A stretch of 5,901 nt of DNA from Ignavibacteriales bacterium (GCA_016207985.1 JACQYX010000368.1:1-5901), one strand, 5' to 3'. Numbered from the stretch's first letter, positions 1 through 5,901 are shown. The notes: generated by a model not told the origin, from the letters alone. Translations and numbers: made by a program.

Positions 1-659
1 CCAAACCAGGTAATTATGTTCTTATATCTGTGGCTGATACAGGTACGGGTATTCCTCCTGAGATAATTGATAGAATTTTCGAGCCTTTCTACACAACAAA
101 AGAGATTGGAAAGGGAACTGGCTTAGGATTATCAACAGTAAGATCAATAATTAAAAGCCATGGCGGTTTTATCAATGTTTATAGTGAGAAAAATAAGGGA
201 ACAACATTTAAATTTTATTTACCCGCTGAAACAAAGGAACACGCCGTTGAGGAAGCTGAGAAAAAACCAGAGCTTCCACTTGGGAATGGTGAATTGATTC
301 TCGTGGTGGATGACGAAGCATCTATTCGTGAGATAACAAAAGCAACACTTGAAGCATCTGGTTACCGAGTTGCTACGGCGTGCGATGGAACGGAAGCATT
401 GGCAGTTTATGCAGAAAAGGGTTCGAATATTGCAGTTGTGATTACAGACATGATGATGCCATTTATGGATGGAGTGGCAACAATTCGTGCCTTGAAAAGA
501 ATGAATCCTACCTTGAAAATTATTGCCTCGAGCGGACGAGCAATGAATGGTGAAACTTTTAAAGAAGGAGATTTAGCTGTACATACGTTTATCTCAAAAC
601 CATATACAGCAGAGGTATTATTGAAAGTTTTACGTGAAATTATCGCGAAGGAAAAATAG
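1..659 (+). CDS. Hybrid sensor histidine kinase, C-terminal part (HATPase_c end plus receiver); 5' end outside window
   Basis: The reading frame is open from base 3 to the TAG at 657-659, giving 218 visible residues. The GTG at base 30 is an internal Val codon, so the true start lies upstream of the window. Seen directly: the ATP-binding G1 box DTGTGIP (residues 12-18 of the fragment), F box IFEPFYTT (25-32) and G2 box GTGLGLS (38-44). A charged linker rich in Glu and Lys follows, then a receiver domain with the acidic pair DD (103-104), phosphoacceptor Asp149 in TDMMMP (codon 447-449), the Ser/Thr switch region ASSG, and the conserved Lys199 in SKPY. All receiver catalytic residues are present, so it should accept phosphate. 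The sensor, HisKA and N box are not visible. No output domain follows the receiver, so the protein probably passes phosphate on or is self-regulated. It converges with the minus-strand operon and need not be part of that pathway. Confidence 0.95.
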   Translation, partial: KPGNYVLISVADTGTGIPPEIIDRIFEPFYTTKEIGKGTGLGLSTVRSIIKSHGGFINVYSEKNKGTTFKFYLPAETKEHAVEEAEKKPELPLGNGELILVVDDEASIREITKATLEASGYRVATACDGTEALAVYAEKGSNIAVVITDMMMPFMDGVATIRALKRMNPTLKIIASSGRAMNGETFKEGDLAVHTFISKPYTAEVLLKVLREIIAKEK

Positions 660-660
660 A

Positions 661-831
661 TAGAGACTTCTGAATTATTCTTTTGTGTCATGTCGATCCC
701 GCTCGACCTGTTCCGATCCTTTTATTGGTAAGAGCGGGAGAAACATCTCAATTCTAAAGGATTTTAGACACTTCTCCCTCTTGAAAAGCGGGATCAGGGT
801 GACAATTGGAGGGATTTTTCAGAAGTCTCTA
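661..831. repeat. Palindromic, MITE-like interspersed element between convergent genes
   Basis: A perfect 14-base inverted repeat, TAGAGACTTCTGAA at 661-674 and its complement at 818-831, bounds a 171-base segment. Inside it is a second imperfect arm pair: a TGTCA...GATCCCGCT block around 687-704 faces AGCGGGATCAGGGTGACA around 787-804, matching at about 14 of 18 positions. A third pair, AAGAGCGGGAGAA (730-742) with TTCTCCCTCTT (772-782), lies nearest the centre. The segment could therefore fold into one long nested hairpin. If the arms are taken to begin at 663, the TA on both sides matches the target duplication of Tc1/mariner (IS630)-type elements, although TA is itself palindromic and so weak evidence. 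No protein is encoded. The left edge lies one base after the hybrid kinase stop codon, so the element may also act as its transcription terminator. Confidence 0.75.
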
Positions 832-851
832 ATATTTGATTAGGCTAAGCC

Positions 852-912
852 AGAAATCCTCCGCGTGAGGCGGATTCTTTCTTTGCAATATCGGGAAAGA
901 AATCGGATTTCT
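852..912. repeat. Second nested palindrome, possible terminator of the minus-strand operon
   Basis: The outer arms AGAAATCC (852-859) and GGATTTCT (905-912) are perfect complements. Within them, GATTCTTTC (873-881) pairs with GAAAGAAATC (895-904) allowing one bulged base. A small separate hairpin, TCCGC (860-864) with GCGGA (870-874) and loop GTGAG, shares its last two bases with the inner arm, so these are alternative folds. The structure lies six bases beyond the stop codon of the last operon gene, where a terminator is expected, but there is no clear U-tract. It could instead be a copy of an interspersed palindromic repeat. Confidence 0.5.
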
Positions 913-917
913 ATTCT

Positions 918-2081
918 CTACCTAACAAAAAACTCTGTAACAACTTTCTGCCAGTTCACGTCAGAGAGTTCTTCAAGCTGCCCGATGTAAATCTGATCTT
1001 CTTCAACATACTCACCTTCTCGTTTTTCGGATTTCAATAGATCTTTGATTAGAAATTTACACTTTTCGATATCATCTTGATAAAATGCTATTGCACTTTT
1101 ACCAATGTACATCCCTTTTATTTCCTCGTCGATATTATCGGTATCGAGAGCACAAATCCAATTCTTTTCATAAGGAGTGACCTCAAGTGCAGTAAGATTT
1201 TCTTTTAGAAGTGTATTTACTTGTGATATTTTCCCTGTAGCCGGAGAATTAAAGGTAATGCTTCTGTTTCCTTGTTTAATTGTGAACAGAGGTTGTCCAG
1301 CTTTAACCTGCATACCAAGATTTGGAAATTTGACCAAATTAATTTTACCGATAATTTTTTTTGCAAAATCATCTATACCAATTTTAGCGATGCCTTCTTG
1401 ATTAATGCTTAACCACGTGTGATTCTTCGATATAAACACACCACCTGGAATTGAAAATTCACCTTTTATAAAATCATAAGTGGCAGGGAGATGAGTTATA
1501 TGAACTTTCGGTTTAAGCTGCTTTTGAATTCGATCCTGTCGTTTGATGAGTAATTTTTTAACGAAGTCAATTAGTTCATCTTCGGTAAACGGTTTTTGGA
1601 CATAATCCATCGCACCATACTTCATTGTCTCAACTGCCGTTTCCACCGATGCGTATCCTGTGATAATAATGACATCAATATCGGGCCGCAAGTGTTTAAC
1701 GGCTTTTGTCACTTCTACCCCATCCATTTGAGGCATCTTAAGATCAGTAAAAACAAAATCGTAGTGATGTTTCTGAATTAGTCCGAGTGCTTCTTGACCG
1801 GTTTCTACTGTATCGACAGAGTAACCATCAAGAACCAGAATTTTTCTGAAGCTGTCGAGAATCACTTCTTCATCATCGACACAAAGAATTTTAGCTTTTT
1901 GATTTTGGACCTCGGTACGTTTTAATGTCTTTGTCACGCTGGTAAAATCTAATCTAAGACTTTCCTGCAACGCAATTTCACGTTCTTTCTTTAACTTGTT
2001 TTCAGTTAAACGCTTGCTAATCATTCGGATTAAAATATCAGCAATGATAAATATAATAACCGCGAGTACTAATAATGCCAT
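918..2081 (-). CDS. Membrane-anchored response regulator with C-terminal GcvH-like domain
   Basis: This is a 387-residue protein. The ATG at 2081 is supported by an AGGAGA Shine-Dalgarno six bases upstream. Residues 2-19 are a hydrophobic helix (ALLVLAVIIFIIADILIR) followed by basic residues, so the protein is probably anchored with the rest in the cytoplasm. A charged, likely coiled linker leads to a receiver at about 64-180 with Asp69-Asp70, phosphoacceptor Asp113 (TDLKMP), Thr141 and Lys163, all intact. Residues about 219-312 resemble the glycine-cleavage H protein: HTW, IGIDDFA, a GxVKAGxP turn, NSPATG and NW. The residue at the lipoyl-lysine position is Asn272, so lipoylation is not expected. 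The last 75 residues match nothing I recognise. There is no DNA-binding domain. It lies 37 bases after a related regulator and is the last gene of the operon. Receiver assignment is certain; the GcvH-like call is strong; the output function is unknown. Confidence 0.93.
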   Translation of the reverse strand: MALLVLAVIIFIIADILIRMISKRLTENKLKKEREIALQESLRLDFTSVTKTLKRTEVQNQKAKILCVDDEEVILDSFRKILVLDGYSVDTVETGQEALGLIQKHHYDFVFTDLKMPQMDGVEVTKAVKHLRPDIDVIIITGYASVETAVETMKYGAMDYVQKPFTEDELIDFVKKLLIKRQDRIQKQLKPKVHITHLPATYDFIKGEFSIPGGVFISKNHTWLSINQEGIAKIGIDDFAKKIIGKINLVKFPNLGMQVKAGQPLFTIKQGNRSITFNSPATGKISQVNTLLKENLTALEVTPYEKNWICALDTDNIDEEIKGMYIGKSAIAFYQDDIEKCKFLIKDLLKSEKREGEYVEEDQIYIGQLEELSDVNWQKVVTEFFVR

Positions 2082-2087
2082 GACGTT

Positions 2088-2093
2088 TCTCCT
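2088..2093 (-). promoter_or_regulatory. Shine-Dalgarno AGGAGA for the membrane-anchored regulator
   Basis: Forward TCTCCT reads AGGAGA on the minus strand and ends six bases before the ATG at 2081. It is the strongest ribosome binding site in the window. It fixes the start so that the hydrophobic N-terminal helix belongs to the protein, rather than translation starting at the internal Met20. Confidence 0.8.
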
Positions 2094-2118
2094 AAAAAAA
2101 TAATTTATTAAACTTATC

Positions 2119-2937
2119 TTAAGTACGACTCTGCATTCTATCTGAGCTGCAAGGAATTAAATTTTTAATTTCATAACCAAGATCATGAGGTATAACACGA
2201 TATACCCATCCTTCAAAGTAAGGATCTTTTTCAATCAGGTTGGAAATTAATTTTAGATTGTTATTCACATCGATTATTCTCCCTGAAACGGGAGAATGAA
2301 TTTTATGTATTCTCTCATTTCTTGAATTGATTGTAAGACAGCTAATGCCTTGGGCAATCTCATCTTCAGGAGCAAGAAATTCGATTTCTGTTACTGAATC
2401 GATTGTTGCAAGAAAAAAATCGCAAACACCTATTAAAACCGAACCGTCTCTTTCTTCGAACAACCAGCTCGAATGACCGAGACGATAATATTTTGTCGGA
2501 CATTCAACGTAAAATAGCTCAACTTTGCGATTATTTCTTGAAGACTGTTTTTGCTTTTCTTTAATTTGCTGATATTTGTTTGCGCGATAGATCGAACTCA
2601 GCAGCTCATCAACCGTAAATGGCTTAGGAATGAAATCTAAGGCACCCCGGTATAGTGAATTGACGGCATTTTCAACCGTTGAATAACCTGTCATCATTAT
2701 TAAAGCACTGTCGTTATTTTTTGCTTGAAGCTCGTTTAAAACTTGGAAGCCATCTCCATCGGGCATCATAATATCGCAGATGATGATTGAGTAATATTTT
2801 TTTGAAATCTTTTCGATCGCTGTTGTTACATTCGAAGCAACATCAATAGAATAATTTTCGAGCGAGCAGGCTTTAACTACTGCATCTGCAATTACCTTTT
2901 CGTCATCAATCACCAATATGTCTAATGGTTTACTCAT
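2119..2937 (-). CDS. Response regulator with C-terminal GcvH-like domain (soluble)
   Basis: This is a 272-residue protein. The receiver occupies about residues 5-120: Asp11-Asp12, phosphoacceptor Asp55 (CDIMMP), Thr83 (MTGYS) and Lys105 (PKPF) are all present, so phosphorylation is expected. A Lys/Gln-rich linker (121-138) precedes a GcvH-like domain at about 154-250 with HSSW, IGVCDFF, HSPVSG, an NNNL turn and FEGW. The lipoyl-bearing lysine of true H proteins is replaced by Glu208, so it cannot act as a lipoyl carrier in the usual way. No helix-turn-helix, AAA+ or enzymatic output domain exists. Its ATG comes three bases after the kinase TGA (2943-2941), which implies translational coupling and makes it the likely cognate partner of that kinase. 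It differs from its downstream paralogue in lacking a membrane helix and the long C-terminal extension. The output is probably protein-protein interaction (inference). Confidence 0.93.
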   Translation of the reverse strand: MSKPLDILVIDDEKVIADAVVKACSLENYSIDVASNVTTAIEKISKKYYSIIICDIMMPDGDGFQVLNELQAKNNDSALIMMTGYSTVENAVNSLYRGALDFIPKPFTVDELLSSIYRANKYQQIKEKQKQSSRNNRKVELFYVECPTKYYRLGHSSWLFEERDGSVLIGVCDFFLATIDSVTEIEFLAPEDEIAQGISCLTINSRNERIHKIHSPVSGRIIDVNNNLKLISNLIEKDPYFEGWVYRVIPHDLGYEIKNLIPCSSDRMQSRT

Positions 2938-2940
2938 AAA

Positions 2941-4818
2941 TCAAACTTGTCTCTGATGCGTTAGCGGAAGTCGGATAATAAAAGTTGTACCCTTTTCTTC
3001 TTCGCTTTCAACGTTTATAGTTCCATGATGATTATCGATAATTCCCCAGATTACAGCTAAACCAAGTCCGGTTCCCTTTTGTCCTTTGGTTGTAAAAAAG
3101 GGTTCAAAGATTCTTGGAAGATCGTCTTTATGAATTCCGCAGCCAGTGTCACTGATTTTTATTTCTATATATTCTTTTAATCCTGCAGAGTCGACAAAAT
3201 CCCATTTCTCCCAGTTACTGTTTTCGGAAGAGCATACTTCGTAAACACCTTGTCCGCTTATTTCGAATGTCAGTATGGGTGCACCACATCTTGGGCAGAT
3301 TTTATCTTGCTGAACAAGTGAACTATCACAATCAGGACAAACGAATTTTGTGTCCTTATCTATCTTAAAACCCGTATTATAGTCGTTACGATGTTTTCCG
3401 TAAACAGGATCAAGATGAATTATTCCCTCTTTCTCATTGGAAACAACTTTCACTCTCAATGCTGGTAATCCGTCAATCTTAAAATTATTATCAATTAGAC
3501 TATGCCGCCTGGGACACGATGCTTTCTTTAACTGAGCAACTCCGAACGGTGAAAGAGAAATTTGCTTTGTTACTATTGTTATTGTTCCGCCGTTTGTGCC
3601 GATTGCATCCGATGCATTTACAAAAAGATTGATGAATACCTGTTGAATTTGATTTGAATCGACAGTTATTTTGGGAAGATTATTTTCCGACTGCTTTGCA
3701 ATCTTTATTTTTTTAACTGACAATTGTTTTTCAATTACACTGATTGCCTTTTCGATAATTTCATTGATATCGGCATTGTTTTTTTTAGGAACTGACTGGC
3801 GCGCAAAATCTAATAAGCTTTTCACGATTTCACGGCTTCGTAAAGTTTCTCTGACAATGATATTAAGGTCTTCCTGAAGTTCGGGATTATCCTTTGTCCT
3901 TTTCAAAAGAAAACTGCTGTAAGTTAGAACTCCGGTAAGAGGGTTGTTTATTTCGTGAGCAACACCTGCAGCAAGCCGTCCGAGTGAAGCCATCTTATCC
4001 GATTGAAAAAGCTGCATCCTTGCCTCTGCAAGTTTCTTTGTCATATTGTTGAATGACGAACCAAGCTTACCTATCTCATCATCACCGAGATTTTTTATCG
4101 CATAATTCAAATTGCCCTGGCTAACCTGTTGAGTTGCATCTAGTAAATCTTGAACGGGATTAGAAACCCAGCGCCTTACAAAGAAAGCAATCAATAAACC
4201 CACGGCAATTATAGCAACGATTGCAAAGATCACGATCTCCCATTCTCTTGTAATGATCGCTTTATCAACCTCTGCAAGGGAGATTGAAACATCCAGAACA
4301 CCAAGAACTTTTTGATTTGTCGGATGAGCATGACAGTCTGCCTGCCAACACGATCTTTCGTTGTAAATTGGAGTAATAATTCCGAGTATGCGGTTAGAAT
4401 CAGGAAAAACCCTGAATACACGGGTTCTTTCGGTAATGGATATTTGTTCAAGCGGTTGATCTTCCGAGTGGCAGGCGTAACAGCTTTCGGCACGCTTATC
4501 AACCATTTTGTTAATATTATTAGAATCGGATGAATAAATAATTTTACCAATTTTATTTATGATTCTCACATCTCTTATTTGCGGCTGCGTACCAATTGAA
4601 TTAATGATCTGTTGAATTCTGTCTCTTTGATTCAACATCATATCAAACCGCGTGCTTGATATTACCGTTTCACCAAGCTGATTTGCGTGTCTCTCAACTT
4701 CAGATATAAGGCTGCTGGTTTGCGACTTGATATTGAAGTACGCGAACACGCCGATTATTATTAGCGATGTCAATGCTACTGCAAATATTAATCGAAAACC
4801 AATCTTCTTAAAAAGCAT
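2941..4818 (-). CDS. Membrane sensor histidine kinase with periplasmic c-heme motifs and a zinc-ribbon insertion in the ATPase domain
   Basis: This 625-residue protein is an inner-membrane kinase. Helix 1 spans about residues 9-28 and helix 2 about 194-214; between them lies a periplasmic sensor of about 160 residues with CYACH (113-117), a canonical c-heme site, and CWQADCH (157-163), a CX4CH variant. A HAMP linker (about 212-265) leads to HisKA with phosphoacceptor His288 in AHEINNP. The ATPase domain has N-box Asn397/Asn401, G1 DTGCG (557-561), F box FEPFF (571-575) and G2 GTGLG (582-586). Between N box and G1, where 35-40 residues are usual, there are about 155. The extra segment contains CPRRH (435-439) and paired CPDC (494-497) and CPRCG (508-512) knuckles, which look like a zinc ribbon. 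All catalytic boxes are intact. The ATG has no clear Shine-Dalgarno. It is followed at once by two GcvH-like response regulators, its probable targets. The signal sensed (redox state, or a ligand of the heme) is inference. Confidence 0.96.
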   Translation of the reverse strand: MLFKKIGFRLIFAVALTSLIIIGVFAYFNIKSQTSSLISEVERHANQLGETVISSTRFDMMLNQRDRIQQIINSIGTQPQIRDVRIINKIGKIIYSSDSNNINKMVDKRAESCYACHSEDQPLEQISITERTRVFRVFPDSNRILGIITPIYNERSCWQADCHAHPTNQKVLGVLDVSISLAEVDKAIITREWEIVIFAIVAIIAVGLLIAFFVRRWVSNPVQDLLDATQQVSQGNLNYAIKNLGDDEIGKLGSSFNNMTKKLAEARMQLFQSDKMASLGRLAAGVAHEINNPLTGVLTYSSFLLKRTKDNPELQEDLNIIVRETLRSREIVKSLLDFARQSVPKKNNADINEIIEKAISVIEKQLSVKKIKIAKQSENNLPKITVDSNQIQQVFINLFVNASDAIGTNGGTITIVTKQISLSPFGVAQLKKASCPRRHSLIDNNFKIDGLPALRVKVVSNEKEGIIHLDPVYGKHRNDYNTGFKIDKDTKFVCPDCDSSLVQQDKICPRCGAPILTFEISGQGVYEVCSSENSNWEKWDFVDSAGLKEYIEIKISDTGCGIHKDDLPRIFEPFFTTKGQKGTGLGLAVIWGIIDNHHGTINVESEEEKGTTFIIRLPLTHQRQV

Positions 4819-4876
4819 ATTTCGAAATCATTATCCAATTTAAAATTTATTATCTACCAACCAACTTCCATGGTTC

Positions 4877-5082
4877 TTAGTTCTGATATTCAAAGTTTTC
4901 ATGGCAACTATTACAACCGGGTTTAACAGAATAATCATTTCCGGCATGGCAATCTTCACAGCTAAGCTCTGAATGAATCTCGTCGAGCTGCAAACCGGTA
5001 ACGGAATGCTTAAAGTTTTCCTTGTTCCACCCCTGATGGCTACAGATTTTCTAAGAAAATCGCGGCGACTTTTACCAGACAT
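4877..5082 (-). pseudogene. Frameshifted remnant of a small multiheme c-type cytochrome
   Basis: The ATG at 5082 has a good Shine-Dalgarno (AGAAAGG, seven bases away) and opens with a Tat-like SRRDFLRK, but that frame then becomes unconvincing. The -1 frame, open from 5050 to the TAA at 4877-4879, reads as cytochrome: CEDCH and CNSCH heme motifs, preceded by HQGWNKENFKHSVTGLQLDE, with the F-x-H-S-x-T-G-x-x-L and spaced-His pattern of class III/c7-like multiheme cytochromes. The frames meet at AGAAAATCT (about 5056-5048). One extra A there would give a continuous 68-residue product. Even so repaired, there is no hydrophobic signal peptide, which c-type heme attachment needs, and the first motif is incomplete (CSH). 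I infer a decayed gene, possibly with a larger internal deletion. Alternatives are a sequencing error or programmed slippage. It lies 58 bases upstream of the kinase and would share its transcript. Confidence 0.65.
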
Positions 5083-5300
5083 TTACATACCTTTCTAAAA
5101 AGAGTTAGGAAATTTTAAAGATAATTTCAGCGGGCTGTCTATCTTATTCTAAAATTATGCCATTATTATAACGAATACAATTGAAATAAGAAAGTGTTAA
5201 TTTAATGATTATTTTTAGATTGCGGGCGTTAAATTAAACTTTATTAGATTACAAATTTAATCAAATTCTCAATACTGACAATTAATTTTTAAACGATGAT
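5083..5300. other. AT-rich non-coding gap upstream of the operon
   Basis: No coding frame with recognisable protein features is present on either strand. Apart from the candidate promoter, the only structure noted is an inverted repeat, TTAATTTAA (5197-5205) with TTAAATTAA (5229-5237), placed just upstream of the -35 position, where a regulator could bind. The low sequence complexity makes this weak. Confidence 0.5.
5165..5193 (-). promoter_or_regulatory. Candidate promoter for the cytochrome-kinase-regulator operon
   Basis: On the minus strand a perfect TATAAT (5170-5165) lies 17 bases downstream of TTTCTT (5193-5188), which is a poor -35 match. Transcription would begin near 5158 and give a leader of about 75 bases before the ATG at 5082. 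The gap is very AT-rich, so a TATAAT can arise by chance. No convincing Bacteroidota-style TTTG / TANNTTTG pair was seen. Confidence 0.35.
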
Positions 5301-5334
5301 AAATAAAAAACCTCAGTTAGCATAACCGGGGTTT
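5301..5334 (-). terminator. Intrinsic terminator of the T9SS-substrate gene
   Basis: Read on the minus strand, AAACCCCGGTTA (5334-5323) pairs with TAACTGAGGTTT (5319-5308) around a three-base loop, with a single A-C mismatch and one G-U pair. TTTTTTATTT follows directly (5310-5301), the first Ts overlapping the stem base. It lies 24 bases after the TAA at 5361-5359. This is a textbook Rho-independent terminator, and it separates that gene from the kinase operon. Confidence 0.85.
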
Positions 5335-5358
5335 CTAAAGAGATGTTTTTATGATAAC

Positions 5359-5901
5359 TTATTTCATCAATAGCATCTTCCGTGATAATGTTTTTCCATC
5401 AGTATCGAGTTTGTAAATATATAAACCACTCGGAAGCTCATATGATTCAAATCGTACAGTATGAATACCGGCTGGTAGACTATGTTTGTTCAAGAGTGTT
5501 TGAACTTCATGACCGAGGATATTATACACTTTTAATGTGACAATCGAGCCTTTTGGAAGATGGAACTCAATCTTTGTTTCTGGATTGAATGGATTTGGAT
5601 AATTCTGAAGTAGCTCAAATTTTTCAGGAATTGGTTTATTATATTCTGTGCGTACATTAGTAGTTAGAGTTGTGTCGAATCCCAAGTTTGCCATTTGTGT
5701 TTTGGTTAGGGGACTTGCAAAAAACATCTGATGTGCGTCCCAAGTATTTTTACCGATCGGAGACCAGTTTTTCGATGGAGCAACTGGATCGGACGGGCTA
5801 CCGTTGTATGTGAGGAAATCCATCTTCAATGCACGTTGATAATCTGCTGGAATTGGAACAATGCCTGTCTTTACTGTCAGCGTACTGTCGGAATTGTTCC
5901 A
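5359..5901 (-). CDS. Secreted protein with C-terminal T9SS type A sorting domain; 5' end outside window
   Basis: The frame is open from the window edge (Trp codon at 5901-5899) to the TAA at 5361-5359, giving 180 visible residues. The TTG at 5829 is an internal Leu codon rather than a start. The last 85-90 residues form a type IX secretion sorting domain: LLQNYPNPFNPETKI, then LKVYNILGHEVQTL, AGIHTVRF, LPSGLYIYKL and a KMLLMK end. Such tails direct export across the outer membrane, after which they are usually cleaved with surface attachment or release of the protein. The part before it (residues 1 to about 90) contains DYQRALKMDFLTYNG and KNTWDAHQMFFASPLT; I do not recognise this domain and assign no activity. 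It has its own terminator and is probably unrelated in function to the kinase operon, although both are transcribed leftward. Confidence 0.93.
   Translation of the reverse strand, partial: WNNSDSTLTVKTGIVPIPADYQRALKMDFLTYNGSPSDPVAPSKNWSPIGKNTWDAHQMFFASPLTKTQMANLGFDTTLTTNVRTEYNKPIPEKFELLQNYPNPFNPETKIEFHLPKGSIVTLKVYNILGHEVQTLLNKHSLPAGIHTVRFESYELPSGLYIYKLDTDGKTLSRKMLLMK

Noticed and set aside
30..32. GTG as the start of the first gene
   Set aside because: The frame is open to the window edge and the GTG falls in the strand just before the G1 box, inside the ATPase domain.
407..691. Minus-strand frame across the receiver of the hybrid kinase
   Set aside because: It is a shadow of a well-supported receiver on the plus strand and has no recognisable features.
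4230..4550. Minus-strand frame inside the kinase sensor region
   Set aside because: It overlaps the kinase in another frame and lacks domain features; the kinase frame carries the heme motifs and the transmembrane helix.
4840..5082. An 80-residue protein read straight through from the ATG at 5082
   Set aside because: After about residue 12 the frame has no domain sense, while the -1 frame over the same bases has two CXXCH motifs and ends at its own stop. I treat it as part of a broken cytochrome gene.
5140..5170. Sigma-54 promoter on the minus strand (TGGCAT near 5163-5158)
   Set aside because: The -12 TTGC element is missing at the required distance.
5827..5829. TTG as the start of the T9SS-tailed protein
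   Set aside because: The frame continues open to the window end with normal protein sequence, and a secreted protein needs a signal peptide, which is absent at the TTG.
1..5901. CRISPR array, tRNA, rRNA, transposase or phage genes
   Set aside because: No regularly spaced direct repeats, cloverleaf, rRNA-like blocks or transposase motifs were seen on either strand.

Overview
The window comes from an AT-rich bacterial genome. The best phylum clue is the protein entering from the right end, which finishes in a type IX secretion system (T9SS) type A sorting domain with the QNYPNPFNP motif. That style of tail is typical of the Bacteroidota/Ignavibacteria/Calditrichota side of the tree, and I favour an Ignavibacteria-like anaerobe or facultative anaerobe. 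This assignment is inference. The c-type heme motifs in the sensor kinase and in the cytochrome remnant fit an organism with cytochrome-based respiration.

Layout. Bases 1-659 (+) hold the 3' end of a hybrid histidine kinase: the end of the ATPase domain followed by a receiver. Bases 660-917 are a non-coding gap between convergent genes and are filled by two palindromic elements (661-831 and 852-912). From about 5170 down to 918 on the minus strand runs an apparent operon: a candidate promoter, a frameshifted remnant of a small c-type cytochrome (5082-4877), a membrane-bound heme-motif sensor kinase (4818-2941), and two response regulators carrying C-terminal GcvH-like domains (2937-2119 and 2081-918). 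Bases 5083-5358 are a non-coding AT-rich gap with that promoter and a clear intrinsic terminator (5301-5334) for the gene to its right. Bases 5359-5901 (-) are the 3' end of a secreted T9SS-substrate protein of unknown function.

How the genes may work together. The kinase has a periplasmic sensor with a canonical CXXCH and an unusual CX4CH motif, a HAMP linker, a complete HisKA/HATPase core, and a roughly 120-residue zinc-ribbon-like insertion inside the ATPase domain. Three bases after its stop codon come two related receivers. Neither has a DNA-binding or sigma-54 output domain; each is fused to a GcvH-like fold whose lipoyl-lysine position is occupied by another residue (Glu or Asn), and the second has an N-terminal membrane anchor. 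The simplest reading is a redox- or ligand-sensing phosphorelay whose output is protein-protein interaction, partly at the membrane, rather than transcription. This is the most interesting part of the window.
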